This document shows, piece by piece, positions 44,586-52,693 of a stretch of DNA of 64,000 nucleotides. Made by a program: the position numbers and the translations under genes. The DNA is from Bacteroidota bacterium (GTDB lineage Bacteria > Bacteroidota > Bacteroidia > Bacteroidales > VadinHA17). The notes beneath the pieces were generated by a model. That model made no database searches, was not told where the DNA came from, and saw nothing but the letters and a program-made list of their open reading frames with translations. The stretch's first letter is position 1. Every line of letters begins with the position of its first letter. The stretch is from contig JAKPOU010000035.1 in the NCBI GenBank assembly GCA_029547705.1, positions 186,001 to 250,000 of the forward strand. The letters are read 5' to 3'.

Positions 44586-45856
44586 TCTTTTTTACTGACT
44601 TGAACAGGACAGTATTTAAAACAGCGGCCGCAACTGTAGCATTTGCCCCTGTGCGGCTCATAACCGGTGCGGCCGGTTCTTATGGTTAGAGCCACCAGGC
44701 TTATGCCCAGGGACAATCCAAGAAAGCCTCCCGCCCAGGGAGAAGCTTTCCTGAACCTGTGAATGATCGCAAGTTCCTCTGTGAAAAGCTCATCTTCTGT
44801 TTTCCCCGCTTCCTTGAAGGCGACAGCATCCTTCGACACAGCCTCGATGCCGGATTCCTTTTCAAGCCGTATTTCCCCGGCAAGACGTACTTCCCGGGTT
44901 ATTCCGGCCATAACCGGTCCGAGATTATGGAAGACCAGTGCTCCTGCCGCAGTAAAGACCGGAATAAGAATGATCCATGTCAGAAACATTTTTCTGATTT
45001 TTTTTCTTTCCTCTGCTGTCGGGACTGCATCCGGTTTAAGAATTGCATCATAGGGACATGCGTTTTCACACAGGCGGCAGTTAATGCACTCAGCTGGTGT
45101 AATGGAAAGATGTTTCCCTGAAAAGCGTGAAAAAATATTGAGTATAGCTCCGTAGGGGCACAGGTATCTGCAGTATGGCCGGTTGACGAAAATTCCGGCA
45201 AGCAGGAGCAGAGCCCCGAAAATCAGTATGGTGTGGGGAGCGTCAAGCCGGAAGATACCTACGAAAGGGTCATAGCGGCAGATGAGGAAATGACTCTTCA
45301 TTGCAGCAAACAACACTGCAACAGCGAGATAAATAAAAGGAACAGATGCAAGTACTGTCTCTGCAGCTTTCGGCAGCTTAACCGGACTGAAGCCTGTCAG
45401 TTCCTGAATTGCACCCAGCGGACAGACACCGGCACAGAAGACTCTTCCGTAAAGCAGGGCGAAAACAAGGGGAACAATAAAGAAGAGAAGTGCAGTGAGA
45501 GGAATTGAATAATCCGAATTGAACAATGCCAGTGAAACATTCTGTACCGAGCCTACCGGACAGATACAGCCCTTTCTGAAAAAACCGAAATACAGCAGTG
45601 AAAAAACAGACATCCCGACCAGCCCCCGGCGGGATCTCTTTTTAACTGCAAGCCAGGCTGTCACGGACAAGGCAGCGATCAGTACTGCCACGTCGAGATA
45701 GTCAAGGAGATACGACCTCTGAAATGGAGCCTGGTGTTCAGGATACACGTAGTCGGATTCAAATTCCGGTCTTGGGAATCTGTCCTGTGCGTGAAGGCCT
45801 GAATACCAGTTCAGGAAAATAAAAACAAAGATATATGGCAGTAATTTTTTCAGCAT
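44582..45856 (-). CDS. NapH/NosR-like membrane polyferredoxin
   Basis: Integral membrane iron-sulfur protein of 424 residues with an N-terminal signal or anchor and about seven further helices. Cys-Pro motifs lie at helix ends: CICP (97-100), CAGVCP (141-146) and CRYLCP (229-234), with another Cys at 193, as in NapH and the NosR C-terminus. A [4Fe-4S] site has Cys257, 260, 263 and 267, and a last C-terminal site reads CYSCGRCFKYCP. NapH-type proteins pass electrons between the quinone pool or cytosolic ferredoxins and the periplasm. It starts 29 bp after the Tat ferredoxin gene. Confidence 0.9.
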   Translation of the reverse strand: MLKKLLPYIFVFIFLNWYSGLHAQDRFPRPEFESDYVYPEHQAPFQRSYLLDYLDVAVLIAALSVTAWLAVKKRSRRGLVGMSVFSLLYFGFFRKGCICPVGSVQNVSLALFNSDYSIPLTALLFFIVPLVFALLYGRVFCAGVCPLGAIQELTGFSPVKLPKAAETVLASVPFIYLAVAVLFAAMKSHFLICRYDPFVGIFRLDAPHTILIFGALLLLAGIFVNRPYCRYLCPYGAILNIFSRFSGKHLSITPAECINCRLCENACPYDAILKPDAVPTAEERKKIRKMFLTWIILIPVFTAAGALVFHNLGPVMAGITREVRLAGEIRLEKESGIEAVSKDAVAFKEAGKTEDELFTEELAIIHRFRKASPWAGGFLGLSLGISLVALTIRTGRTGYEPHRGKCYSCGRCFKYCPVQVSKKD

Positions 45857-45885
45857 CTCATTTCTGCAGTTTCAGTGTTGAAGAC

Positions 45886-46479
45886 TTATGATTCCGGAAC
45901 CGGCGGGCCATCTGCCTTATGGATATACTGCCTGCCGGCGGGCACCCTGGATATTGCATCCGAAGGACATTTCCTGGCAATAAGACAGTCGTTGCAGTTA
46001 TCGCAAAGCTCCTGGTTTATCTGCAGATACAGTGACCCGTTGCCGAAATCGATGCATCCCTTCACGCATTTACCGCAGCCGTCGCACAGATCTTCATTGA
46101 TAGTATACTCAAAATATGGTTCCTCCACGAAGCGCCTGGTAATTGCCCCTGTGGGACAAAGCTGATTTTCGGCGCCGGTGCTGATTGTTCTCACTCCCTG
46201 CCGCAGATACCCGCCGCAGAGATCGCAGTAACCGCACATAACAAATGCATGGTAGCATTTTACAGCCGAGGGGGTTTTTACACAATTGGTTTTGCACTGG
46301 CCACACTGGGTGCATTTAAAGGGGTCAATCTGCCAGACATATCCCGAAGCCGTTGTTTTCCGCGAAAGTGCCAGGGGCAGTGCAACAAGCGGAGCCGTAA
46401 CAAGTATCTTTCCCGCCTTGCTTACAAAATCCCTTCTGCTGCTGTATTTGTTTTTCTGTCTGCTCATTTGATCCTGCAC
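45886..46479 (-). CDS. Tat-exported polyferredoxin (NapG-like)
   Basis: Protein of 197 residues. The twin-arginine signal is SSRRDFVSKAGK (Arg15, Arg16), followed by a hydrophobic run. Four cysteine groups suit up to four [4Fe-4S] clusters: CTQCGQCKTNC (from 56), CGYCDLC with LCPTGA, CDGCGKCVKGC, and CDNCNDCLIARKCP. The Tat signal implies it folds with its clusters in the cytosol and works in the periplasm, as NapG does. It is the natural periplasmic partner of the NapH-like protein encoded next. Met5 at 46467 is an alternative start. Confidence 0.91.
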   Translation of the reverse strand: MQDQMSRQKNKYSSRRDFVSKAGKILVTAPLVALPLALSRKTTASGYVWQIDPFKCTQCGQCKTNCVKTPSAVKCYHAFVMCGYCDLCGGYLRQGVRTISTGAENQLCPTGAITRRFVEEPYFEYTINEDLCDGCGKCVKGCIDFGNGSLYLQINQELCDNCNDCLIARKCPSDAISRVPAGRQYIHKADGPPVPES

Positions 46480-46512
46480 TTGCTGATTATTTTGTGATAT
46501 TGTATCCTTTCA

Positions 46513-46722
46513 TTAAGCCCTGCCTCTCCTAAACTTATTCCTGTTCCGGTATTTATCACAATCCGTTTTCTCCCGGCAAATTCCATTCACCGGACAAAGC
46601 GAACAATCCCTGTCAAAAACAATCCTGCTTCCAAGTAGTGCAGCAATAAGAGCCAGAATGCCGGCCATGAGCAGCCTGACTGTTTTTTTTATGAATTCAT
46701 TTCTTGTTGTCAATGCAGACAT
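46513..46722 (-). CDS. Small Cys-rich single-pass membrane protein, 69 residues
   Basis: One membrane helix (about residues 15-33) and then a short tail with four cysteines spaced C-x2-C-x5-C-x5-C (CSLCPVNGICREKTDC), then a very basic end. The cysteine spacing could hold an iron-sulfur cluster or another metal. It lies in the middle of the redox run, 33 bp before the Tat ferredoxin gene and 44 bp after the NHL gene. I know no family. The conserved-looking layout and operon position argue that it is a real gene. Confidence 0.7.
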   Translation of the reverse strand: MSALTTRNEFIKKTVRLLMAGILALIAALLGSRIVFDRDCSLCPVNGICREKTDCDKYRNRNKFRRGRA

Positions 46723-46766
46723 ATATATATAGGTATACTTAATTATCGTTTGTTTTCAATAAGGGT

Positions 46767-47702
46767 TCAGATATTTTCATTCTTTCTCCGGAATACATAA
46801 AGTTTTGAATCGTCCGGGTTTGCGGCATAGATCGTCTTTCCGTCCGCTGAAGCTATATCCAGCGGAACCGAAGGTGTAAATGTATTCCGGGATGATACAA
46901 ATTCAACAAAAGCACCCTGGTGGTCAAGTATCTTAATCCTGTTGATTCCTTTCTCGGCAGTTACGAAACCCTGCGGTATCACGGCAAAGTGGGCGGGATT
47001 GCAGCAGCCGCAGAATGCTTCAGGGGCAGTGCCTGCTTCCCCGAACTGTCCTTTCTTTATACCGCCGGGAGTCCATGTTTCAATTCTTCTGTATCCCGTA
47101 TTTGCCGCATAGAAGAGTCCTTCATCCGTCAGTGCAACATCGAAATACGGACTGGGTATAATGAATTTATCAACAGAATGTCCTGCCATTGATATTACTT
47201 CCCCGGTTTTATCGAGAATGAATACCCTCTTGTTTTCTGAATCAGCAAAGCCAACATTTTTCGCGCTGGCAGAGACTGAAGTAATATAACTGCGGGATTC
47301 ATAGGGGCCCCATTCCGTGATCATTTTTCCGTCGCTGCCCACCAGGTGAATAATACTTGCTGAAGCTGCATAGACCGTATCACCGTAAACCGCCACGGCA
47401 GTGATGCCATCCGGTGTTGAGGTCTTCCAGACCAGGTTCAGTGAATTATTGTAGCGCGACAGGAATGATTTTCCTCCCAGAAAGATATCTCCGTCAGGCG
47501 ATACTGCCACAGACATCAGTTGCCCGTAATCAATGTCAAGCTGCTTTCCGGCCTGCCATAGGTCGGGAGGATCTTCCGCCGCAGCAGTTTTTTCCGGTGT
47601 TTCACGGTTTTTTTCCGGTTTAACGGAATCATAGACAATATAGGCGATAAAGGTCAGTATTATCACCAATGATATTATCGCATAGCTTTTTTTGTTCATC
47701 AT
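46767..47702 (-). CDS. Membrane-anchored NHL-type beta-propeller with CGCCNP motif
   Basis: Protein of 311 residues with an N-terminal membrane anchor (about 7-25) and a six-bladed NHL or SMP-30-like propeller: DGDIFLGGKSFLSRY, DTVYAASASIIHLV, ENKRVFILDKTGEV, EGLFYAANTGYRRIETW, KGINRIKILDHQGAF and KTIYAANPDDSKLYVF. A striking segment, EAFCGCCNPAHFAV, lies near residue 230; its cysteines may bind a metal or cluster or form a disulfide. The start codon lies in an ATGATGA overlap with the stop of the upstream propeller gene; a longer frame reaching 47789 lies inside that gene and is rejected. Confidence 0.85.
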   Translation of the reverse strand: MMNKKSYAIISLVIILTFIAYIVYDSVKPEKNRETPEKTAAAEDPPDLWQAGKQLDIDYGQLMSVAVSPDGDIFLGGKSFLSRYNNSLNLVWKTSTPDGITAVAVYGDTVYAASASIIHLVGSDGKMITEWGPYESRSYITSVSASAKNVGFADSENKRVFILDKTGEVISMAGHSVDKFIIPSPYFDVALTDEGLFYAANTGYRRIETWTPGGIKKGQFGEAGTAPEAFCGCCNPAHFAVIPQGFVTAEKGINRIKILDHQGAFVEFVSSRNTFTPSVPLDIASADGKTIYAANPDDSKLYVFRRKNENI

Positions 47703-49183
47703 GAAGAATTTTTTCCAATTGTAAGACAAATCATATTTCTTGAATCCCTCAGTATAAGGTAGTTGCCGGCAATGGCCATTGGTCCCCATGCCTCGATACC
47801 ATCGAGAATATCATATCTGGCTATCAGCGATGCAGAGGCCCCGTCAAGCTGAAAGAAAAACAGGTTTGCATCATCATCCATGAGAAACATCTTGTCTTCT
47901 TTCACAACATAGGGTCCCAGACCCCGTCCGAATCTGCTGTCCTTTCCGCTGGTCCACACCGGCTTCCGGAGATCCGACAGATGGTAACAGACAAGCTGCC
48001 TTTTCAGGGGGCCTGCATTTTCAGGCATCACCGACCAGATATAATCCCCTGTGATAACGGGTGTCTGCTGATCGCTTGACAGTCCCTCCATGGCTTTGTG
48101 GCTTTCAATCACTGAAGCCGTGTATCCCGAACCGTCATAGCTGATTTTTATTCTGGCTCCCCCTGCACCATAGCTGCCGAAAACAGCAATCTCATTATCA
48201 TTCAGAAGAACGGGCGATGCTGCCACGGTGAGCGGATTCCATTTCGTGGTCTGCCAGAGCAGTTTTCCCCTGTCGGCACCTTCCGCCGACACAGCGCAAA
48301 CACCTCCGATGGCATTGTAAACGTACATTTTTTTTCCGTGTATCCTCATCGGAATGATGGAACAGTGCGACATTCTGAGAGTATCAGGATTGGGAGTGGT
48401 CCACAATACCTGTCCGCTTTCGCAGTCAATGCCTGTCATCAGGGCTTTTCCGCCGGGTGCCAGCACTGCAACCCCATCATCAATCAACGGACACTGACCG
48501 GTATAAAAATCCGGAGTGATCCTGCCCTTTGTCTTTCCCGGAATTTCGAATTCCTTTTCCATGTCGAGGCTCCACCTAAGATCTCCGCTCAGCGGATCCA
48601 GGCACATCACATGGGAGCGCGGACCAATTGTCAGCAGGTAATCATCCGTTATTGCAGGAATGGTACGCGAGTAACCGTGATTTCTCTTTATGTCAACATA
48701 ATACCATCTTCTCCAGAGTTCCGTCCCCGATTTAAGGGAAAAGCATCTGAGCATATCTGCTTTCCGCCGTTCGTTGTAATCCATAACATATACCCGGCCG
48801 TTCCAGACTGCGGGTCCGGCATATCCCTCACCCAGTGTAACCTTCCAGGCCACCGGCGGACCTGAGGAATCCCATAATTCCGCAAGATTAAAAGTGTCCC
48901 TGCATATATTGTCGAAATTGGTCCCGCGGAATCTGGGCCAGCTTCCCGGAACATATTCGTCAAAACTGTTAAGGGTATCAAAAAATTCACCAATGATCAC
49001 GGAATCGGATCTGGGCTCTAGTTCCGGCCTGTTATCCATTCCGGGAACACGGGCGACCATTTCTGCCGGATAGTGGTCGTCTGCGATCCACCAAACCAGG
49101 AAGCCGCCTGACAGAAGCGCTGTAAGCATGATAATAAGCGTATATCTTTTCCCTGATCCCATTACCCGTTTAAGCAACATCAA
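47699..49183 (-). CDS. Membrane-anchored PQQ-like beta-propeller protein, first gene of the redox run
   Basis: Protein of 494 residues with one N-terminal membrane helix (about 17-35) and a periplasmic PQQ-like propeller. Blade phrases are GPPVAWKVTLGEG, GTELWRRWYYV, GDLRWSLDMEK, GQVLWTTPNPD and GKLLWQTTKWNP. The propeller opens with PGSWPRFRGTNFDN, a phrase common to exported PQQ-like proteins of Bacteroidota and Planctomycetota. It is the most upstream of twelve same-direction genes; the 473-bp region before it should hold their promoter. Cofactor not evident. Confidence 0.9.
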   Translation of the reverse strand: MMLLKRVMGSGKRYTLIIMLTALLSGGFLVWWIADDHYPAEMVARVPGMDNRPELEPRSDSVIIGEFFDTLNSFDEYVPGSWPRFRGTNFDNICRDTFNLAELWDSSGPPVAWKVTLGEGYAGPAVWNGRVYVMDYNERRKADMLRCFSLKSGTELWRRWYYVDIKRNHGYSRTIPAITDDYLLTIGPRSHVMCLDPLSGDLRWSLDMEKEFEIPGKTKGRITPDFYTGQCPLIDDGVAVLAPGGKALMTGIDCESGQVLWTTPNPDTLRMSHCSIIPMRIHGKKMYVYNAIGGVCAVSAEGADRGKLLWQTTKWNPLTVAASPVLLNDNEIAVFGSYGAGGARIKISYDGSGYTASVIESHKAMEGLSSDQQTPVITGDYIWSVMPENAGPLKRQLVCYHLSDLRKPVWTSGKDSRFGRGLGPYVVKEDKMFLMDDDANLFFFQLDGASASLIARYDILDGIEAWGPMAIAGNYLILRDSRNMICLTIGKNSS

Positions 49184-49271
49184 CTTTAAAGCCAGAACGC
49201 ATCACCATTTATGTTATCATGAATTATCAGGCAAAACGTAACACCATTGACTGTCCGGAATTTGCATGCAA

Positions 49272-49285
49272 GCCCGGAACCGGGC
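49272..49285. repeat. GC-rich palindrome in the divergent region
   Basis: GCCCGG and CCGGGC separated by AA, a perfect 14-bp palindrome in an otherwise AT-rich stretch, 90 bp upstream of the redox run. It could be an operator or part of a hairpin. Confidence 0.45.
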
Positions 49286-49554
49286 AATGTATATGACAAG
49301 TCCGCGGATTCCGGTTTTGCAGGTTTTGCAATATAACAAAAGCTGAATTAATAAACTATAATTATCATGATTGCATATGTCTGCTGACGGCTTTCAGGAG
49401 TTTCAGGATTTGAATAAATATGAGGCTCAGGCAGGAGATGTGCAGGAAAATTAAAGCCATTTCCCCATATAAAAGGGTTTTGTTATAATATTTCCCTAAT
49501 TTATTTTACTTTTATTGCTGACGAACCGGTAACAAAAACCATCAATCCGTAAAA

Positions 49555-49638
49555 ATGGACATAGATGAATTTGATGATCTTAAAATAATTCTCTGGCTGA
49601 TACTTTTTCTTATCTTCGGCATACTGATTATAACCTGA
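49555..49638 (+). CDS. Possible 27-residue single-pass membrane peptide
   Basis: ATG at 49555 opens a 27-codon frame: an acidic start (MDIDEFDDLK) followed by a purely hydrophobic run of about 16 residues ending in Thr. That is the shape of a small inner-membrane peptide. It ends 18 bp before the first sulfatase, inside an 11-bp tandem repeat. The preceding bases (CCGTAAAA) do not give a Shine-Dalgarno site, as usual here. Function unknown; it could also be chance. Confidence 0.4.
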   Translation: MDIDEFDDLKIILWLILFLIFGILIIT

Positions 49639-49656
49639 TTATAACCTGATTATATT
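49624..49656 (+). repeat. Three 11-bp tandem units before the first sulfatase
   Basis: CTGATTATAAC at 49624-49634 and 49635-49645, and CTGATTATATT at 49646-49656, directly abutting the sulfatase ATG. The stop codon of the small upstream frame lies in the second unit. Such a repeat in a ribosome-entry region could vary in copy number and tune translation. Confidence 0.75.
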
Positions 49657-51087
49657 ATGAACAATAAAATCTACCTTGCACTTCTGGCATCAGTGACGGC
49701 AATATCCTGTTCCCAGAAGGATAAACCACTTCCGAACATCGTATTTATCCTGGCGGATGATCTTGGTTATGGTGACATAAGTTGTTACGGGCAGGAGAAA
49801 TTTTCAACCCCGAATATTGACAGGCTGGCCCGGGATGGCATGCTGTTCACTCAGCATTATGCAGGATGCACCGTATCGGCTCCGTCGAGATCCTCCCTGA
49901 TGACCGGTCTTCATACGGGCCATACCCCCATCAGGGGCAACAAGGAATGGCAGCCTGAGGGTCAGTGGCCCCTGCCGGCAGATGCATTTACCATCGGGAA
50001 GATGTTGAAAACAAAAGGCTATGCAACGGGGACATATGGAAAATGGGGACTGGGGTTCGTTGATACGGAGGGTGACCCTGCCAGACAGGGAATAGATGAT
50101 TTTTTCGGTTACAACTGCCAGCGCCTTGCACATAATTATTATCCGGATCATCTGTGGCACAATCATGAAAAAATCCTTCTGCAGGAAAATGACAGCGGAA
50201 GGACGGGTGCCTACAGCGCCGATCTGACTCATGAGGCTGCCATTCGTTTTATGGAAGCCAACAGGGAGAATCCCTTCTTTCTCTTTTATGCCACTACCAT
50301 TCCACATGCTGAATTGTTCGCGAAAGAGGAGTATATGGAAATGTACAGGGGTAAATTCGATCCGGAGAAAGTCTTTACAGGAACAGACAGCGGGCCAGAT
50401 TTCAGACTTGGTCCCTATGGGTCCCAGCCCGAATCCCATGCTGCCTTTGCTGCCATGATAAAACAACTTGATGACTATGTGGGAGAATTGCTCGCCAAAC
50501 TCACTGAACTGGGAATCGAAAAAAATACCATTGTCTTTTTTGCCTCTGACAACGGGCCCCATCTGGAGGGGGGTGCGGATCCGGACTATTTCAACAGTAA
50601 CGGAGGACTGAAAGGGTACAAGCGGGATATGTATGAAGGAGGAATCAGAAGCCCCCTCCTGGTTAAATGGCCGGGAAAGATAAAGGAAGGTTCAAGGACA
50701 GATCATATTTCAGCATTCTGGGATTTAATGCCGACACTTGCAGACATAACCGGCGCGGAAATACCTGAAAAGACTGACGGGATATCATTTCTTCCCACCC
50801 TTCTCGGGAAAAGAAAACAGAAAGAACACAGGTACCTCTACTGGGAATTCCATGAGCAGGGCGGAAAAATGGCTGTCAGAATGGGCGACTGGAAGGCAGT
50901 GAGGCTGAATGTCAACAGCAGCACCAAAGCCAGAACTGAGCTGTACGACCTCTCGGCAGATACCGGGGAAACAAATGACCTGGCCGGTTCACATCCTGAG
51001 ATAGTCAGAAAAATGGAAGAAATTATGGAGGAAGCACATGAGCCTTCCCCTGTTTTCCCTTTCGACTTTGAAGTGAAAGGCAGATAA
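49657..51087 (+). CDS. Sulfatase, serine type, lipoprotein
   Basis: Family S1 sulfatase of 476 residues. Lipoprotein signal with Cys18 (TAISC). Metal-binding start is FILADDLGYGDISCYG. The formylglycine motif reads S-A-P-S-R with Ser74 at the catalytic place, so it needs the radical SAM maturase. Also present are KWGLGFVD, the SDNGPHLEGG metal site, and a KWPGKI segment near residue 345. It hydrolyses a sulfate ester, probably on a polysaccharide; which one cannot be told. First of four sulfatases in the same direction. Confidence 0.93.
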   Translation: MNNKIYLALLASVTAISCSQKDKPLPNIVFILADDLGYGDISCYGQEKFSTPNIDRLARDGMLFTQHYAGCTVSAPSRSSLMTGLHTGHTPIRGNKEWQPEGQWPLPADAFTIGKMLKTKGYATGTYGKWGLGFVDTEGDPARQGIDDFFGYNCQRLAHNYYPDHLWHNHEKILLQENDSGRTGAYSADLTHEAAIRFMEANRENPFFLFYATTIPHAELFAKEEYMEMYRGKFDPEKVFTGTDSGPDFRLGPYGSQPESHAAFAAMIKQLDDYVGELLAKLTELGIEKNTIVFFASDNGPHLEGGADPDYFNSNGGLKGYKRDMYEGGIRSPLLVKWPGKIKEGSRTDHISAFWDLMPTLADITGAEIPEKTDGISFLPTLLGKRKQKEHRYLYWEFHEQGGKMAVRMGDWKAVRLNVNSSTKARTELYDLSADTGETNDLAGSHPEIVRKMEEIMEEAHEPSPVFPFDFEVKGR

Positions 51088-51145
51088 TAAGCCAGCATTC
51101 TATTTTATTCCTATAAACAAGAAAAATTAACCTAATCAGATTGAT

Positions 51146-52693
51146 ATGAAAAAAAACTATTCCCGGAATCAACTGATAACCGGAGCCCTGGGGATTGCAG
51201 CTTTGAGTTCGGCATTCTCAGGATGCTCCCGCCAGGCAGATTATCCCAATATTGTCATCATTTATGCTGATGATCTCGGATATGGTGATATAAGCTGTTA
51301 CGGGGCAACAAGTCTGAGTACTCCCAATATTGACAGGGTGGCAGAGAATGGCTTACTGTTTACGAATGCCCATTCAACATCTGCAACAAGCACCCCTTCG
51401 CGCTATTCACTGCTGACGGGTGAATATGCCTGGAGGAGGGAGGGGACCGGCATTGCAACGGGTGATGCGCCGGCAATAATCACACCCGGAAGGACAACAA
51501 TTGCTTCCGTTCTGAAAAACGCCGGATATGTAACCGGAGTGGTTGGCAAATGGCATCTGGGCATGGGTCCGGAAGGCGGGGCCGACTGGAACGGGGAAAT
51601 CACGTCAGGTCCCCTGGATATAGGATTTGATTATAATTACGTTATGCCCGCTACCGGAGACAGGGTTCCCACAGTTTTTGTGGAAAACAGGAGGGTGGTG
51701 AATCTCGATCCTGAAGATCCGATAAGAGTCAGTTTCAGGGAGCCCATCCTTGTTGAACCGACCGGACGGGATCATCCGGAACTGCTTAAAATGCATCCCA
51801 GTCATGGTCATGATATGACAATAGTTAACGGAATCAGCAGAATTGGGTATATGAGCGGCGGGAGATCGGCATGGTGGACAGATGAAGACATAGCGGATGT
51901 AATCACCGGAAAGGCCGTTGACTTCATAAAGCAAAACAAGGACAACAGGTTTTTTCTCTATTTTGCAACCAATGACATACATGTTCCAAGGGTTCCGCAT
52001 CCGAGGTTTGCCGGCAGGAGCACCATGGGTCCCCGGGGAGATGTCATCCTGGAACTTGACTGGACTGTAGGGGAAATAGTAAAAACCCTTGATGAGCTCA
52101 ATCTTTCCCGTAACACCATTCTGATTGTGACAAGCGACAACGGGCCCGTTGTTGATGACGGCTACAGGGATGATGCAGTGGAAAAGCTTGGTGACCATAA
52201 GCCCGCCGGTCCGCTGAGAGGCGGGAAATACAGTGCATTCGACGGGGGCACACGTATACCTTTTATTATATACTGGCCGGAGAAAATCAGACCGGGTACA
52301 ACAGATGCCCTCTTTTCGCAGATTGACCTGATGGCATCCTTCGCATCACTTACAGGCCAGGAACTGAGCTCCGGCACGGGACCTGACAGTTTCAACAGTC
52401 TGGCTGCCCTGACGGGAAAGACGAAAAAAGGACGTGAATGGCTGGTGGAGCATTCCCTTAACGGCAGATTGTCACTGATAAAGGATGACTGGAAATATAT
52501 TGAACCCGGACCCGGTCCGAAGATTGCAAGTTATACCAATATAGAACTGGGAAATGATACCATTCCGCAGTTATACAATCTCAAAGCGGATATTGGCGAA
52601 AAAGTCAATGTTGCGGCTGACAATGAAAGCAAGGTAAAGGAATTGAGCACACTGCTCAGCAGTATCAAGGAGGGCACAATTAAAAGCAAATGA
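51146..52693 (+). CDS. Sulfatase, serine type
   Basis: Protein of 515 residues. The N-terminus has a signal with a lipobox-like FSGC (Cys27). Metal site IIYADDLGYGDISCYG; formylglycine motif S-T-P-S-R with Ser82; KWHLGMG His; SDNGPVVDDG second metal site; RGGKYSAFDGGTRIPF near residue 360. All features of the S1 fold are intact. It starts 58 bp after the first sulfatase, and its stop overlaps the start of the third. Confidence 0.93.
   Translation: MKKNYSRNQLITGALGIAALSSAFSGCSRQADYPNIVIIYADDLGYGDISCYGATSLSTPNIDRVAENGLLFTNAHSTSATSTPSRYSLLTGEYAWRREGTGIATGDAPAIITPGRTTIASVLKNAGYVTGVVGKWHLGMGPEGGADWNGEITSGPLDIGFDYNYVMPATGDRVPTVFVENRRVVNLDPEDPIRVSFREPILVEPTGRDHPELLKMHPSHGHDMTIVNGISRIGYMSGGRSAWWTDEDIADVITGKAVDFIKQNKDNRFFLYFATNDIHVPRVPHPRFAGRSTMGPRGDVILELDWTVGEIVKTLDELNLSRNTILIVTSDNGPVVDDGYRDDAVEKLGDHKPAGPLRGGKYSAFDGGTRIPFIIYWPEKIRPGTTDALFSQIDLMASFASLTGQELSSGTGPDSFNSLAALTGKTKKGREWLVEHSLNGRLSLIKDDWKYIEPGPGPKIASYTNIELGNDTIPQLYNLKADIGEKVNVAADNESKVKELSTLLSSIKEGTIKSK

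Larger units (their letters stand above)
49184..49656. other. Divergent intergenic region, redox operon and sulfatase operon
   Basis: It separates the minus-strand redox run from the plus-strand sulfatase run, so promoters for both should lie here. No clean TAnnTTTG match was found on either strand. Visible are a GC-rich palindrome GCCCGG-AA-CCGGGC (49272-49285), a doubled TTTTGCA phrase near 49316-49331, a 27-codon open frame at 49555-49638, and three 11-bp tandem units just before the first sulfatase. Confidence 0.55.

Noticed and set aside
38230-49183. Calling the propellers PQQ-dependent alcohol dehydrogenases.
   Set aside because: Tryptophan-docking repeats are present, but the vicinal Cys pair, calcium ligands and catalytic Asp of real quinoprotein dehydrogenases were not seen, and no cytochrome domain is fused.
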